This document shows positions 1-8,127 of a stretch of 64,000 nt of DNA, piece by piece. The position numbers and the translations under genes were made by a program. The notes under the pieces were generated by a model that worked only from the letters and a program-made list of their open reading frames with translations, was not told where the DNA came from and searched no databases. The stretch is from Streptosporangiaceae bacterium (GTDB lineage Bacteria > Actinomycetota > Actinomycetes > Streptosporangiales > Streptosporangiaceae): assembly GCA_025964695.1 (NCBI GenBank), contig JAOPYK010000199.1:1-64000 (forward strand), written 5' to 3'. Within the stretch, counting starts at the first letter, position 1. Every line of letters begins with the position of its first letter.

Positions 1-2
1 GC

Positions 3-143
3 CCCATCGCCGCCACCGCCCTGTTCACCGGCCCCCTCGGCACAGCCGGCGCACCCCTGCTCCTCGGCGCCGCCCTCGCCATCGGCTACGACCTCACCAT
101 CTGGCGCACCTACCGCTCCACACCCCTGGCCACCGACACCTGA
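3..143 (+). CDS. C-terminal end of a membrane transporter (MFS-like), partial
   Basis: An open frame enters from the left edge and stops with TGA at 141-143, leaving 46 residues. The visible part is a hydrophobic Gly/Ala/Leu-rich stretch of about 28 residues (one or two membrane helices) followed by a short basic and polar tail (WRTYRSTP). This is the typical ending of a 12-helix major facilitator, with a cytoplasmic C-terminus. The family is inferred from the profile only; any polytopic membrane protein could end this way. Confidence 0.5.
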   Translation, partial: PIAATALFTGPLGTAGAPLLLGAALAIGYDLTIWRTYRSTPLATDT

Positions 144-214
144 CCCCACCCCCCACATCACCCACCCACATCGGCCTTAGCCATGGCCGCCCGGCGATCG
201 GCTCCTTCGGCGGC

Positions 215-982
215 TCAGCCCGTGGCACCCCAGTGGGCGGCGACGTCGCGGGACAGCGCCCGGGCCGCGGTGACGACCGCCGGTGCCAGCCGGCGCGGGT
301 CGGCCCTGCTGTTGCGGGCGACGATCGACAGCGCGGCGGCGACCCGCTGGTCGGCGTCACGGACGGGGGCGGCCACCGAGCAGGATCCGAGTGTCATCTC
401 CTCCCGGGTGACCGCGAACCCGCTGCGGCGGATCTCGAGCAGATTGGCGCGCAGCCGCCCGGCGTCGGTGATGGTGTGCGTGGTGTGCGCGACCAGCCCT
501 TCGGCGATGGCCTTCTCCGCGACCTCCTCGGGGGCGAAGGCCAGCAGCACCTTGCCGACACCGGTGGCGTGCAGGGACAGCTCGGCGCCCACCCGGGTCA
601 CGATGGGCACTGACCGAGGTCCCCGCAGGCGTTCGAGGTAGAGGGCCTTGCCGTCCCGGAGCAGCGCGAGCTGCACGTTCTCGTGGGTGGCCTCGTACAG
701 GTCCTCCATGTGCGGCAGGGCGAGCTCGCGCAGGCCGGCGGCGGCCGAGGCCTGGGCGCCGATCCGCCACAGCCGGATACCGATCTCGTAGGTGCCGTCG
801 GCCCGGCGCCGCAGGAAACCTCCGCCGGTGAGCTCACCGACGAGCCGGTGACCCGTCGCCGGCGGCAGCTCGGCGTGCCGGCAGATCTCGGTCAGGGTGA
901 GGCCGAGATCGCCGGGCGCGAAGGCGTCCAGGATCGCCATGACCTTGCCGGTCACGCTCCGGGGCCGCTCCATGACTGCCAT
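215..982 (-). CDS. IclR family transcriptional regulator
   Basis: A 255-residue regulator of usual IclR length. Residues about 8-65 form the winged helix (LTLTEICRHAELPPATGHRLV), and residues about 75-250 form the IclR effector-binding domain, with the family patterns LHATGVGKVLLAF and GFAVTREEMTLGSCSVAAPV. IclR proteins bind small aromatic or carboxylic metabolites and repress or activate nearby catabolic genes. The start at 982 has a purine-rich AAGGGG about five bases upstream; an in-frame ATG at 973 is an alternative. It lies 95 bp downstream of the sensor kinase gene on the same strand, with no obvious catabolic partner in view, so its target is unknown. Confidence 0.9.
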   Translation of the reverse strand: MAVMERPRSVTGKVMAILDAFAPGDLGLTLTEICRHAELPPATGHRLVGELTGGGFLRRRADGTYEIGIRLWRIGAQASAAAGLRELALPHMEDLYEATHENVQLALLRDGKALYLERLRGPRSVPIVTRVGAELSLHATGVGKVLLAFAPEEVAEKAIAEGLVAHTTHTITDAGRLRANLLEIRRSGFAVTREEMTLGSCSVAAPVRDADQRVAAALSIVARNSRADPRRLAPAVVTAARALSRDVAAHWGATG

Positions 983-1077
983 GATGGCCCCTTTTTGGAC
1001 ACAACTCCAGATGGCTGTCCCGGATACCGGGCGACCGCCACCAGGCCCGGAACCGGCCCTCCGGTTCGCCTGATCGG

Positions 1078-2547
1078 TTACGGGCCGTCCGGGGCGAGCG
1101 GGAGCACCACCCGGAAACTGGTGTCACCCGGGGTGGACTCCACCCGGATGTCCCCGTGATGCTTGTTGACCACGATGCGATAGGAGATGTCCAGACCCAG
1201 GCCGGTGCCCTCACCGACCGGCTTGGTGGTGAAGAACGGCTCGAAGATCCGTGGCCGGATCTCCGGCGCGATGCCGGATCCGGTGTCGTGTACCTCGACG
1301 ACGAGCCTGTCGTGATCGCGTTCGGTGCGCAGGGTGAGGGTCCCGGTCCCACCCATCGCCCCGACCGCGTTGTCGATGAGGTTGGTCCAGACCTGGTTGA
1401 GCTCCGCGGCGTAGGCCGGGATGGGCGGCAGCGTCCGGTCGTAGTCCTTGACCGTCCGTATCCGGGCGGGGATCTTCGCCTGCAGCATCACCAGCGTGGC
1501 GTCGAGCAGGTCGTGCACATTGACGGTCTGGTGCGGGGCACGGTCGAGCTGAGAGTACTGCTTGGCGGCCCCGACCAGCGTGGAGATGCGGGTCACCGCG
1601 TCGTCGATCTCCCCCATGAGCAGCTCGGTGTCGATCGTGTAGGTGAGCCATCGGACGGCCGACTCGAGATTGTCCTCCCCGACCGCGCCGGCGATCCGCT
1701 CCAGCCAGGGCGCGTCGATGCCGCCGGCGACGAGGATAGGGGCGAGGTCCCAACCGCCCACGACGTGGTGGTCGTCCAGCCAGTCGCCGAGCACGTCCTC
1801 GGCGTCGGAGGTCGCCATCGCCGACAGGGGCGCTGCGGCGGCGATCCGCTTGACGGCCGCGTCCTGCAGCTCCACCAGGTCGTGCAGCCGGGTGCCGTCG
1901 AGCCTGCCGTCGGCGATCATGGCGAGCTTGTGGCGCATGCCTGCGACCCGCTCGCGCAGCACGGCGGTGGCCCGTACGGCGGCGGCCGCCGGGTTGTTCA
2001 GCTCGTGGGTCAGCCCGGCCGACAGCGAGCCGAGCGCGATCAGCCGTTCCCGCTCCCCGATGATCGTCTGGTTGTTGCGCATGCTGAGGAACAGGCCCTC
2101 CAGCAGATGCATGGCCATCGGGAACCACTTGCGGATCGTGCCCGCGAACAGATCGGCGGGCAGCTGGAACAGCTCCACGTCGGTCACCGCGTGCATGGTG
2201 TTGGGGTAGACCTGCTCGTCGTGCTCGGCCCGGTCGACGAGGTACGCCTGGGTGATGCCTGCGTAGGCTCCCCGCTGCTCGGTGCGGACGATCTCGACCT
2301 CGTCGCCATGGATGCGCTTGCTGAGCGCGACGGCACCGCTGAGCAGCACGAAGAAACAGGTCGCCGGGTCCCCCTCGCGGAAGACCTCGGTGCCTCCCGC
2401 CCAGCGTTCCACCCGGCCGTGCTCGGCCAGCACCTCCAGCTGGTCGCCGGTGAGCGACTCGAACAGGAAGAGCGTGCGCAGCTCCTGCGGGGTCAGCCGT
2501 TCCTCCGCGGGAGGCGGTGTGGCCTGCTGTTCACTCGTGCCGGTCAT
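1078..2547 (-). CDS. Soluble histidine kinase with N-terminal cyclic-nucleotide-binding-like domain
   Basis: A 489-residue protein without membrane segments. Residues about 28-150 look like a Crp-type cNMP-binding beta roll ([16 protein letters not shown]). An H-box follows with His181 ([11 protein letters not shown]), then a long dimerisation helix. Residues about 375-485 are a HATPase_c domain with N-box ([10 protein letters not shown]), G1 box (DTGSGI), F box (FEPFFTT) and G2 box (GTGLGL). It should autophosphorylate in the cytoplasm in response to a ligand or redox cue bound by the N-domain. The gene follows the receiver-reductase fusion by 18 bp, so the two are almost certainly co-transcribed and partners. 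Whether the beta roll still binds a nucleotide is not decidable here. Confidence 0.88.
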   Translation of the reverse strand: MTGTSEQQATPPPAEERLTPQELRTLFLFESLTGDQLEVLAEHGRVERWAGGTEVFREGDPATCFFVLLSGAVALSKRIHGDEVEIVRTEQRGAYAGITQAYLVDRAEHDEQVYPNTMHAVTDVELFQLPADLFAGTIRKWFPMAMHLLEGLFLSMRNNQTIIGERERLIALGSLSAGLTHELNNPAAAAVRATAVLRERVAGMRHKLAMIADGRLDGTRLHDLVELQDAAVKRIAAAAPLSAMATSDAEDVLGDWLDDHHVVGGWDLAPILVAGGIDAPWLERIAGAVGEDNLESAVRWLTYTIDTELLMGEIDDAVTRISTLVGAAKQYSQLDRAPHQTVNVHDLLDATLVMLQAKIPARIRTVKDYDRTLPPIPAYAAELNQVWTNLIDNAVGAMGGTGTLTLRTERDHDRLVVEVHDTGSGIAPEIRPRIFEPFFTTKPVGEGTGLGLDISYRIVVNKHHGDIRVESTPGDTSFRVVLPLAPDGP

Positions 2548-2565
2548 GCCGCCACCTTCGTCCGG

Positions 2566-4224
2566 TCATTGCGCCTCCAGATAGCGGTGTGCCAGCGATA
2601 CCGCCATCGCGCCCTCACCGACGGCGGACGCGACGCGCTTGACCGAGTCGGCCCGCACGTCGCCGGCGGCGAAGACGCCCGGCATGCTGCACTCCAGGTG
2701 GTAGGGATCACGCGGCAGCGGCCACCCCGCGGGGCGCCGCCCCTCCGTCACCAGGTCGGGCCCGGTCAGCACGAAGCCGCGCCCATCGCGGGCCACCACC
2801 CCGTCGAGCCAGTCGGTCTGCGGCTCGGCGCCGATGAAGACGAACAACCACGAGGTGTCGGCCGTGCGGGTCTCCCCCGAACGCGGGTCGCGCAGTATCA
2901 GCCGTTCCAGATGCTCCTCGCCCTCGGCGCCGGCCACCTCGGTGTAGGGGTACACCTCGATGTTGTCGATGCCCTCGATCTGCTCGATCAGGTAGTGCGA
3001 CATCGACCGGTGCAGGTCGCCGCTCCGGATGAGGATGTGCACGCGCCGGGCGTAGCGGGCGAAGTGCACCGCCGCCTGTCCCGCGGAGTTGGCGCCTCCG
3101 ACTACGTAGACCTCCTGGCCGGCGCAGCCGGGCGCCTCGGTCGAGGCCGACCCGTAGAACACGCCACGGCCGGTCAGGTCCGACAGGCCGGGGGCGTTCA
3201 GCAGGCGGTAGGACACGCCTGTCGCCAGCACCACCACGTGGGAAGCGATCTCGGCACCCCCGGCGAACCGAAGCAGCCGGGCCGATCCCGCGCACTCGAG
3301 ACCGACGACCTCACGGGCGCTGAGAAGTTCCGCGCCGAACTTCAGCGCCTGCCGGCGGGCGCGCTCGGTGAGCTGGGACCCGGACACCCCGTCCGGGAAG
3401 CCCAGGTAGTTTTCGATCCGGGAGCTCTGACCGGCCTGCCCGCCGGTCGCGCGCTGCTCGACCAGAACCGTCCGCAGCCCTTCCGAGGCCCCGTAGACCG
3501 CCGCCCCGAGACCCGCGGGGCCGGCTCCGACGACCACGAGGTCGTAGAAGTCCGCGCCGGGGGTGGTGGTGAGACCGACGTGCCGGGCGAGATCCGCCTC
3601 GGAGGGGTTGGTCAGCGACTTGCCGTCGGAGGTGACGACCAGCGGCACGTCGTCGGGCGTCAGCCCCGCGGCGGCCAGCAGGCGTCCTCCTTCGGGCTCG
3701 TCGGCCAGCAGCCACCGGAAGGGCACCAGGTTGCGGGCCAGGAAGTCGCGTACCGCGAACGACGGGGCGGACCAGCGGTGCCCGACGACCCGGGTCTCGG
3801 TGATCGCGGGGTCGGAGGTGGTGAGCCAGACCTCCAGCAGCGCGTCGACCACCGGGTAGAGGTTCTCCTCCGGCGGGTTCCAGGGCTTGAGCAGATAGTG
3901 GTCGAGGTCGACGACGTTGATCGCGTCGATGGCCGCCTCGGTGTCGGCGTACGCCGTCAGCAGCACCCGGCGGGCCAGCGGGAAGAGGTCCATCGCGGCT
4001 TCGAGGAACTGGATGCCGTTCATCTGCGGCATCCGGTAGTCGGCGAGCATCAGGGCGACCTGCTCACCGCGGAGTTTGATCTCCCGCAGCGCCTCCAGCG
4101 CGGCCTGCCCGGAATCCGCGCGGACCACCCGGTAGCGCTCACCGTAACGGCGCCGGACGTCACGGGCCACCGCCCGGGAGACGGCCGGATCATCGTCGAT
4201 GGTCAGGATCGCCGGGTTCGCCAT
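2566..4224 (-). CDS. Response-regulator receiver fused to thioredoxin-reductase-like FAD oxidoreductase
   Basis: A 552-residue fusion. Residues 1-125 form a CheY-like receiver with the acidic cluster (TIDDDP), phospho-acceptor Asp62 (LADYRMP) and Lys113 (LLKPW). Residues about 150-222 look like a cysteine-free glutaredoxin/thioredoxin-like domain. Residues about 227-552 are a pyridine nucleotide-disulfide oxidoreductase of thioredoxin-reductase type, with the FAD motif GAGPAG at 233-238, NAD(P)H motif VVGGANSAGQAA near 374-385 and the C-terminal FAD motif VFAAGDVR. Where thioredoxin reductases carry CxxC, this protein has SAST (about 359-362), so it cannot do classic dithiol exchange. It is probably a phosphorylation-controlled NAD(P)H/FAD switch driven by the kinase encoded just downstream. 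The fusion type is known in actinobacteria; its reaction is not established. Confidence 0.88.
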   Translation of the reverse strand: MANPAILTIDDDPAVSRAVARDVRRRYGERYRVVRADSGQAALEALREIKLRGEQVALMLADYRMPQMNGIQFLEAAMDLFPLARRVLLTAYADTEAAIDAINVVDLDHYLLKPWNPPEENLYPVVDALLEVWLTTSDPAITETRVVGHRWSAPSFAVRDFLARNLVPFRWLLADEPEGGRLLAAAGLTPDDVPLVVTSDGKSLTNPSEADLARHVGLTTTPGADFYDLVVVGAGPAGLGAAVYGASEGLRTVLVEQRATGGQAGQSSRIENYLGFPDGVSGSQLTERARRQALKFGAELLSAREVVGLECAGSARLLRFAGGAEIASHVVVLATGVSYRLLNAPGLSDLTGRGVFYGSASTEAPGCAGQEVYVVGGANSAGQAAVHFARYARRVHILIRSGDLHRSMSHYLIEQIEGIDNIEVYPYTEVAGAEGEEHLERLILRDPRSGETRTADTSWLFVFIGAEPQTDWLDGVVARDGRGFVLTGPDLVTEGRRPAGWPLPRDPYHLECSMPGVFAAGDVRADSVKRVASAVGEGAMAVSLAHRYLEAQ

Positions 4225-4449
4225 AAGTCAATCAAAACATGTTCCGCGCACCGCCCGATCCGGCGCGGCGACCGGACTTCAGGGGCCCCGCCTTCGGTGT
4301 CCGGTGCCCCCGCGCGGCCGGAGCCGTGATCACGGCGAGGACCGCAGTGGCCCGCCCGGAGCGGTCCCGGCGGCACGCGTGATCCGCCCCGGCGGCCGGA
4401 GGAACGGCGGGCACGACCCCGCAAGGGAACAGGCCGGCGCCGCCTGCGC

Positions 4450-4478
4450 TGGACAGCCGGGCAATGGATATGAATACT
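4450..4478 (+). promoter_or_regulatory. Leaderless promoter of the FHA gene
   Basis: TGGACA at 4450-4455 and AATACT at 4473-4478 are separated by exactly 17 bp. The ATG lies seven bases after the -10 box, and no Shine-Dalgarno sequence is present between them. This is the expected geometry of a leaderless sigma-70-type promoter; it has not been tested. Confidence 0.5.
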
Positions 4479-4485
4479 CGCAGTC

Positions 4486-5025
4486 ATGGACGGCCAGCAC
4501 TCGTATCCGCTGCGGGCCTCCGACGTCGAACGCGATCATGCTCTCGAGGTCCTGCGCGATCGCGTGGCCGAGGGACGCATGTCGACCGACACCTTCGAGC
4601 GCCGTGTCGATCAGGTCCTGCGGGCGCGCAGCCAGGTCGAACTGGCCGACATCGTGCACGACCTGCCGCCGCGCAGCCGCATCGTCAACCGGCTGACCGG
4701 GCTGGTGTCCTCGTTCTCCTCGGTGACCGCCCGGGTCGAGTCGGCATGGCGGGCACCGCGGCTTCCCCGGTTCGCGCTGCCACCGGCCGGGCTGAGCCGT
4801 ATCCTCATCGGCCGCGCCCCCGGCTGCCAGTTCGTGCTGACCGATCTGACCGTCTCCAGGTTCCACGCGGAGCTCTACCGCGGTGAGAACGGCTGGATGA
4901 TCTCCGATCTGGGTTCGATGAACGGCACCCGGGTGAACGGCTGGCGGCTCACCGGCCCGGCGGCGGTCCGCCCGGGCGACGAGATCGGCTTCGGAAACCT
5001 CACCTTCATCGTGGCGGCACACTGA
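4486..5025 (+). CDS. DUF1707 and FHA domain protein
   Basis: A 179-residue cytoplasmic protein. Residues 5-60 match the DUF1707 (SHOCT-like) pattern, beginning LRASDVERDHALEVLRD and continuing GRMSTDTFERRVDQVLRARS. Residues about 98-175 form a forkhead-associated domain with its binding residues in ILIGRAPGC, VSRFHAEL and SMNGTRVNG. FHA domains bind phosphothreonine peptides, so the protein probably reports Ser/Thr kinase activity. No kinase gene is adjacent. The gene is divergent from the receiver-reductase gene and has its own leaderless promoter. Confidence 0.9.
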   Translation: MDGQHSYPLRASDVERDHALEVLRDRVAEGRMSTDTFERRVDQVLRARSQVELADIVHDLPPRSRIVNRLTGLVSSFSSVTARVESAWRAPRLPRFALPPAGLSRILIGRAPGCQFVLTDLTVSRFHAELYRGENGWMISDLGSMNGTRVNGWRLTGPAAVRPGDEIGFGNLTFIVAAH

Positions 5026-5082
5026 CATCGCCCGCGCGGCCCCCCGGCACTCCGGCGGCGGTCGGCGCGGGCACCCTGGGCC

Positions 5083-5196
5083 CAGCTGCTGGTCGTCGAC
5101 GCGCCCCCGGTCCTGGGAGCGGCCCTGCTGGGCCTGCACCATGTCGGTGCCCCACCGGAGGCCTACGCCGCCGTCCGCGCCGCCTACCGGCCCTGA
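5083..5196 (+). pseudogene. Possible C-terminal relic of a BadF/NagK-type sugar kinase
   Basis: About 37 codons end at TGA 5194-5196 and read VVDAPPVLGAALLGL followed by HHVGAPPEAYAAVRAAY. This resembles the last helices of actinobacterial BadF/BadG-type N-acetylglucosamine kinases, where PPV-GAALLALD-GAP recurs. The stretch has no start codon: upstream in the same frame is simply the stop of the FHA gene. I read it as the remnant of a deleted gene; the family assignment is by eye and tentative. Confidence 0.35.
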
Positions 5197-5294
5197 GCGC
5201 CCACCACCCGCGATCACGCGATGGCTCCCGGGCACCGCAACGACGAATGACGAACGTGGTCATCGGAGGCGGTTCCCGGGACGTCCGGGACCGC

Positions 5295-5323
5295 CCACCG
5301 TGACACCGGGTGCGTCACGGTGG
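5295..5323. terminator. Intergenic hairpin, 10-bp perfect stem
   Basis: CCACCGTGAC at 5295-5304 pairs perfectly with GTCACGGTGG at 5314-5323 across a nine-base loop. It lies between the kinase relic and the next plus-strand gene. There is no T tract, so it is either a GC-type terminator or a protein-binding dyad. Nothing else is recognisable in 5197-5470. Confidence 0.4.
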
Positions 5324-5492
5324 CGCCCACCTGCTGCCACGGGCCGGCCGGCCCGGCCACGCCGGCAGGTGTTTTCCGCGTCGATGCCACGCCGACCCGC
5401 ACGGTCCTGGTTGGATGGGGCGAGCCGTGAGTGTTTTACCGCACGTCTCGCGAACACGAAAACTCCCAACGTGAGCAGGGAAAACGGAGCGC

Positions 5493-5705
5493 ATGTCGGA
5501 TCGGGCTGACACCTCATGCCAGGACGCGATTCACCACGGCTCGGGACTGTGCCTGGTGTGCGAGTGGCCGGCCGGCCACGACGGCGACCACGGCAGCGAC
5601 GGCTACCAGTGGGACGACAACGGTTTCGTCTGGCACATGCAGAGCCCGGGGATCACTCCCGAGGGGTTCACCCGCAGCTACGGCTGGGCCCGTACCCCGG
5701 TCTGA
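5493..5705 (+). CDS. Small Cys/His-rich hypothetical protein
   Basis: A 70-residue acidic protein. Cys and His residues are spaced as if for metal binding (C9, H14, H15, then CLVC, then HDGDH). It also contains aromatic repeats YQWDDNGFVWH and RSYGWARTP. A GGAG element sits six to seven bases before the ATG. The last 28 bp overlap the end of the convergent MFS gene. I do not recognise the family; zinc binding is an inference from residue spacing. Confidence 0.6.
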   Translation: MSDRADTSCQDAIHHGSGLCLVCEWPAGHDGDHGSDGYQWDDNGFVWHMQSPGITPEGFTRSYGWARTPV

Positions 5706-6964
5706 GACGGCGGGACCGGCAGCGCCACCACCGGACCCCGCCCGATGGACAGGGACATGCCCGCGGCGAACAGGCAGATGACGCCGGCGCCCCACCACGC
5801 CAGGGTGTAGGTGCCGAGCGAGGTGCGGATCACCCCCGCGGCGGCCGCCGCCGCGGCCGCGCCGAGCTGGTGCGCGGCGAAGATCCAGCCGAAGACGATC
5901 GTGCCCTGCGCCGGTCCGAACACCTCCCGGGCGAGCGCCACGGTGGGCGGCACCGTGGCGACCCAGTCGAGCCCGTAGAAGATGATGAAGACGAGCATGC
6001 TCGGGTGCGGTGAGGCGGCGAACAGCATCGGCAGCGCCAGCAGTGACAGTCCCCTGAGCGCGTAGTACCAGCCGAGCAGCCGGCGGCTGTCCACCCGGTC
6101 GGTGAGCCAGCCCGAGGCGATGGTGCCCACGACGTCGAAGAGCCCCACCAGGGCGAGCAGACCGGCGGCGGTCGTCTCGGGCATCCCGTGATCGTGCGCG
6201 GCCGGGATGAAATGGGTGCCGACCAGCCCGTTGGTGCTGGCCCCGCAGATGAAGAAACCGCCCGCCAGCAGCCAGAACTCCTTTGTCCTGGCCGCCGCGC
6301 GCAGCGCCCGCAGCGCCACCCTGGCCGCGTCCCCGCCTGGCGGGGCCGGCGGCGGCGCGGCGGTCGCGCCGTAGGGAAGCAGCCCGACGTCGGCGGGGCG
6401 CTCCCGCAGCAGCAGGACGACCAGCGGCACCACCGCGAGGGCGGCGGCCGAGACCACCAGTGCCGCGCTGCGCCAGCCGTGCTGCGCGGCGAGCCATGCC
6501 ACCAGCGGCAGGAACACCAGCTGGCCGGCGGCGCCCCCCGCGGTGAGCACCCCGATGACCAGTCCGCGGTGCCGGACGAACCAGCGGCCCACCACGGTAG
6601 CGGCGAAGACCATCGCCATCGAGCCGGTACCGAGCCCGACGAGCACTCCCCAGCAGAGCACCAGCTGCCAGCTGGCGGTCATGAAGACGGTCAGCCCGCT
6701 GCCCGCCGCGACCAAGACGAGTGCCGAGGCGGTGACCCGGCGGATGCCGAAGCGGTCCATCAGCGCGGCGGCGAACGGCGCCGTCAGCCCGAACAGCACC
6801 AGGTTGACCGAGACGGCGAACGAGGTCGTCGCCCGTGACCAGCCGAACTCGTCCTGCAGCGGCACCATCAGCACGCCCGGGGTGGCGCGGAAGCCCGCGG
6901 CGCCGACGAGGGCCACGAACGCCACCGCCGCGACGATCCAGGCGCGGTGCGGCCGACGGGTCAT
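5678..6964 (-). CDS. Major facilitator superfamily transporter
   Basis: About 428 residues with some twelve hydrophobic helices. The loop after helix 2 has the MFS-type basic pattern ALMDRFGIRRVTASAL, and a second copy is GWLTDRVDSRRLLGW. The resemblance is to the monocarboxylate/oxalate-formate group, but no substrate can be named. The start at 6964 is chosen because GGGAG lies seven bases upstream; an earlier in-frame ATG at 7024 would add twenty residues with no membrane or domain content. It is divergent from a GlxA-type regulator with a palindrome in the shared 101-bp gap, suggesting control by that regulator. Confidence 0.88.
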   Translation of the reverse strand: MTRRPHRAWIVAAVAFVALVGAAGFRATPGVLMVPLQDEFGWSRATTSFAVSVNLVLFGLTAPFAAALMDRFGIRRVTASALVLVAAGSGLTVFMTASWQLVLCWGVLVGLGTGSMAMVFAATVVGRWFVRHRGLVIGVLTAGGAAGQLVFLPLVAWLAAQHGWRSAALVVSAAALAVVPLVVLLLRERPADVGLLPYGATAAPPPAPPGGDAARVALRALRAAARTKEFWLLAGGFFICGASTNGLVGTHFIPAAHDHGMPETTAAGLLALVGLFDVVGTIASGWLTDRVDSRRLLGWYYALRGLSLLALPMLFAASPHPSMLVFIIFYGLDWVATVPPTVALAREVFGPAQGTIVFGWIFAAHQLGAAAAAAAAGVIRTSLGTYTLAWWGAGVICLFAAGMSLSIGRGPVVALPVPPSQTGVRAQP

Positions 6965-7028
6965 GAAGCACTCCCTGTTCGAGGACGGGACGGCCTGGCC
7001 ACTTTGCCGGATGACGGCGATCATGCGA

Positions 7029-7048
7029 CAGTGGCAGAAATGCCATTG
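7029..7048. promoter_or_regulatory. Inverted repeat between the MFS and GlxA-type genes
   Basis: TGGCA (7032-7036), GAAA, TGCCA (7041-7045) is a perfect dyad, and the flanking CA/TG also pair. It sits 18 bp before the ribosome-binding site of the regulator and 65 bp before the MFS start. It is a good candidate operator for autoregulation and for control of the transporter. Confidence 0.5.
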
Positions 7049-7065
7049 TTCCGGAGGATCTGGCC

Positions 7066-8046
7066 ATGACGTCCGCTGTTCATCGGGTCGCGGTGCTGGC
7101 CGTACCGCCCGTCGTGGGGTTCGACCTCACCATCCCGGGGCTGGTGCTGGGCACGGCCGAACGGGCCGGGCGGCCGCTCTACGAGGTGCGGGTGTGCTCG
7201 GCCACGCCCGGACCGGTCGAGACCAGCGGCGACCTGGCGCTGCTGGTCTCCCGCGGCCTGGACGAGCTGGCCTGGGCGGACACTGTGATCGTGCCGGGCA
7301 CCCATGCCCGGGACGGCATCGACCCCCGGGTGCCGGCGGCGCTGCGGGGCGCCGCCGCGGACGGCCGCCGACTGGTCTCGATCTGCACCGGGGCGTTCGT
7401 GCTGGGGGCCGCCGGGCTGCTGGACGGACGCCCGGCCACCACCCACTGGAAGCGCGCGGACGACTTCGCCAGGCGTTACCCCGCCGTACGGCTCGATCCG
7501 CGGGTCCTGTACGTCGACGACGGGCAGGTGCTGAGCTCGGCGGGGCTGGCCGCGGGCATCGACCTGTGCCTGCACCTCATCCGGCGGGACTTCGGGGCCG
7601 CCGTCGCCAACGAGGTCGCCCGCCATGTCGTGGTCTCCCCGGTCCGGCCCGGCGGGCAGGCGCAGTTCATCGACACCCCGTTGCCGCAGGCCGGCGGCGA
7701 GTCGCTGGAGGGCGCCCGGGCCTGGACGCTGCAGCGCCTGGACCGGCCGGTCACCCTGGACGAGCTGGCCCGGCAGGCCCAGGTCAGCGTCCGCACCCTG
7801 AGCCGGCGGTTCCGCGCCGAGACCGGGCTGAGCCCGTTGCAGTGGCTGCTGCACCAGCGGGTCGAGCGGGCCCGTGAGCTGCTGGAGTCGACGTCGCTCT
7901 CGGTCGACGAGGTCGCCCGGTCCAGCGGGCTGGGCACCGCCGACTCGCTGCGCACCCATCTGCTCCGCAGGGTGGGGCTCACCCCCACCGCCTACCGCAC
8001 CGCCTTCACCCGGCGCCCGCTCCCGGGCCGTGCGGGCTCCCGCTGA
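7066..8046 (+). CDS. GlxA family transcriptional regulator (DJ-1/PfpI plus AraC helix-turn-helix)
   Basis: A 326-residue protein. Residues about 5-185 form a class I glutamine-amidotransferase/DJ-1-like sensor domain with the nucleophile-elbow cysteine in SICTGAFVLGAAGLLDG and the following TTHW. Residues about 220-315 form two AraC-type helix-turn-helix motifs (TLDELARQAQVSVRTLSRRF, and SVDEVARSSGLGTADSLRTHL). GlxA-type proteins sense a small molecule through the first domain. GGAGG lies eight bases before the ATG. The divergent MFS gene is the likely target. Confidence 0.93.
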   Translation: MTSAVHRVAVLAVPPVVGFDLTIPGLVLGTAERAGRPLYEVRVCSATPGPVETSGDLALLVSRGLDELAWADTVIVPGTHARDGIDPRVPAALRGAAADGRRLVSICTGAFVLGAAGLLDGRPATTHWKRADDFARRYPAVRLDPRVLYVDDGQVLSSAGLAAGIDLCLHLIRRDFGAAVANEVARHVVVSPVRPGGQAQFIDTPLPQAGGESLEGARAWTLQRLDRPVTLDELARQAQVSVRTLSRRFRAETGLSPLQWLLHQRVERARELLESTSLSVDEVARSSGLGTADSLRTHLLRRVGLTPTAYRTAFTRRPLPGRAGSR

Positions 8047-8065
8047 GCGCCGGAACGGCTGGTGC

Positions 8066-8104
8066 CGCCGCCGGCGGAGGGGCTGTCCACCCCCACCGGC
8101 GGCG
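8066..8104. terminator. Bidirectional terminator hairpin between convergent genes
   Basis: CGCCGCCGG (8066-8074) pairs with CCGGCGGCG (8096-8104), and an inner GGGG/CCCC pair extends the stem. It lies in the 81-bp gap between the GlxA-type gene and the end of the ngc operon, where both transcripts should stop. Confidence 0.5.
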
Positions 8105-8127
8105 AGATCATCAGGGGCCGGGGCGGC

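Noticed and set aside
1156-4329. Plus-strand open frame of more than 1,000 codons opposite the kinase and receiver-reductase genes
   Set aside because: It is antisense to two genes with clear domains; its product is Gly/Arg/Val-rich with no family features. Long antisense frames are expected at this GC content.
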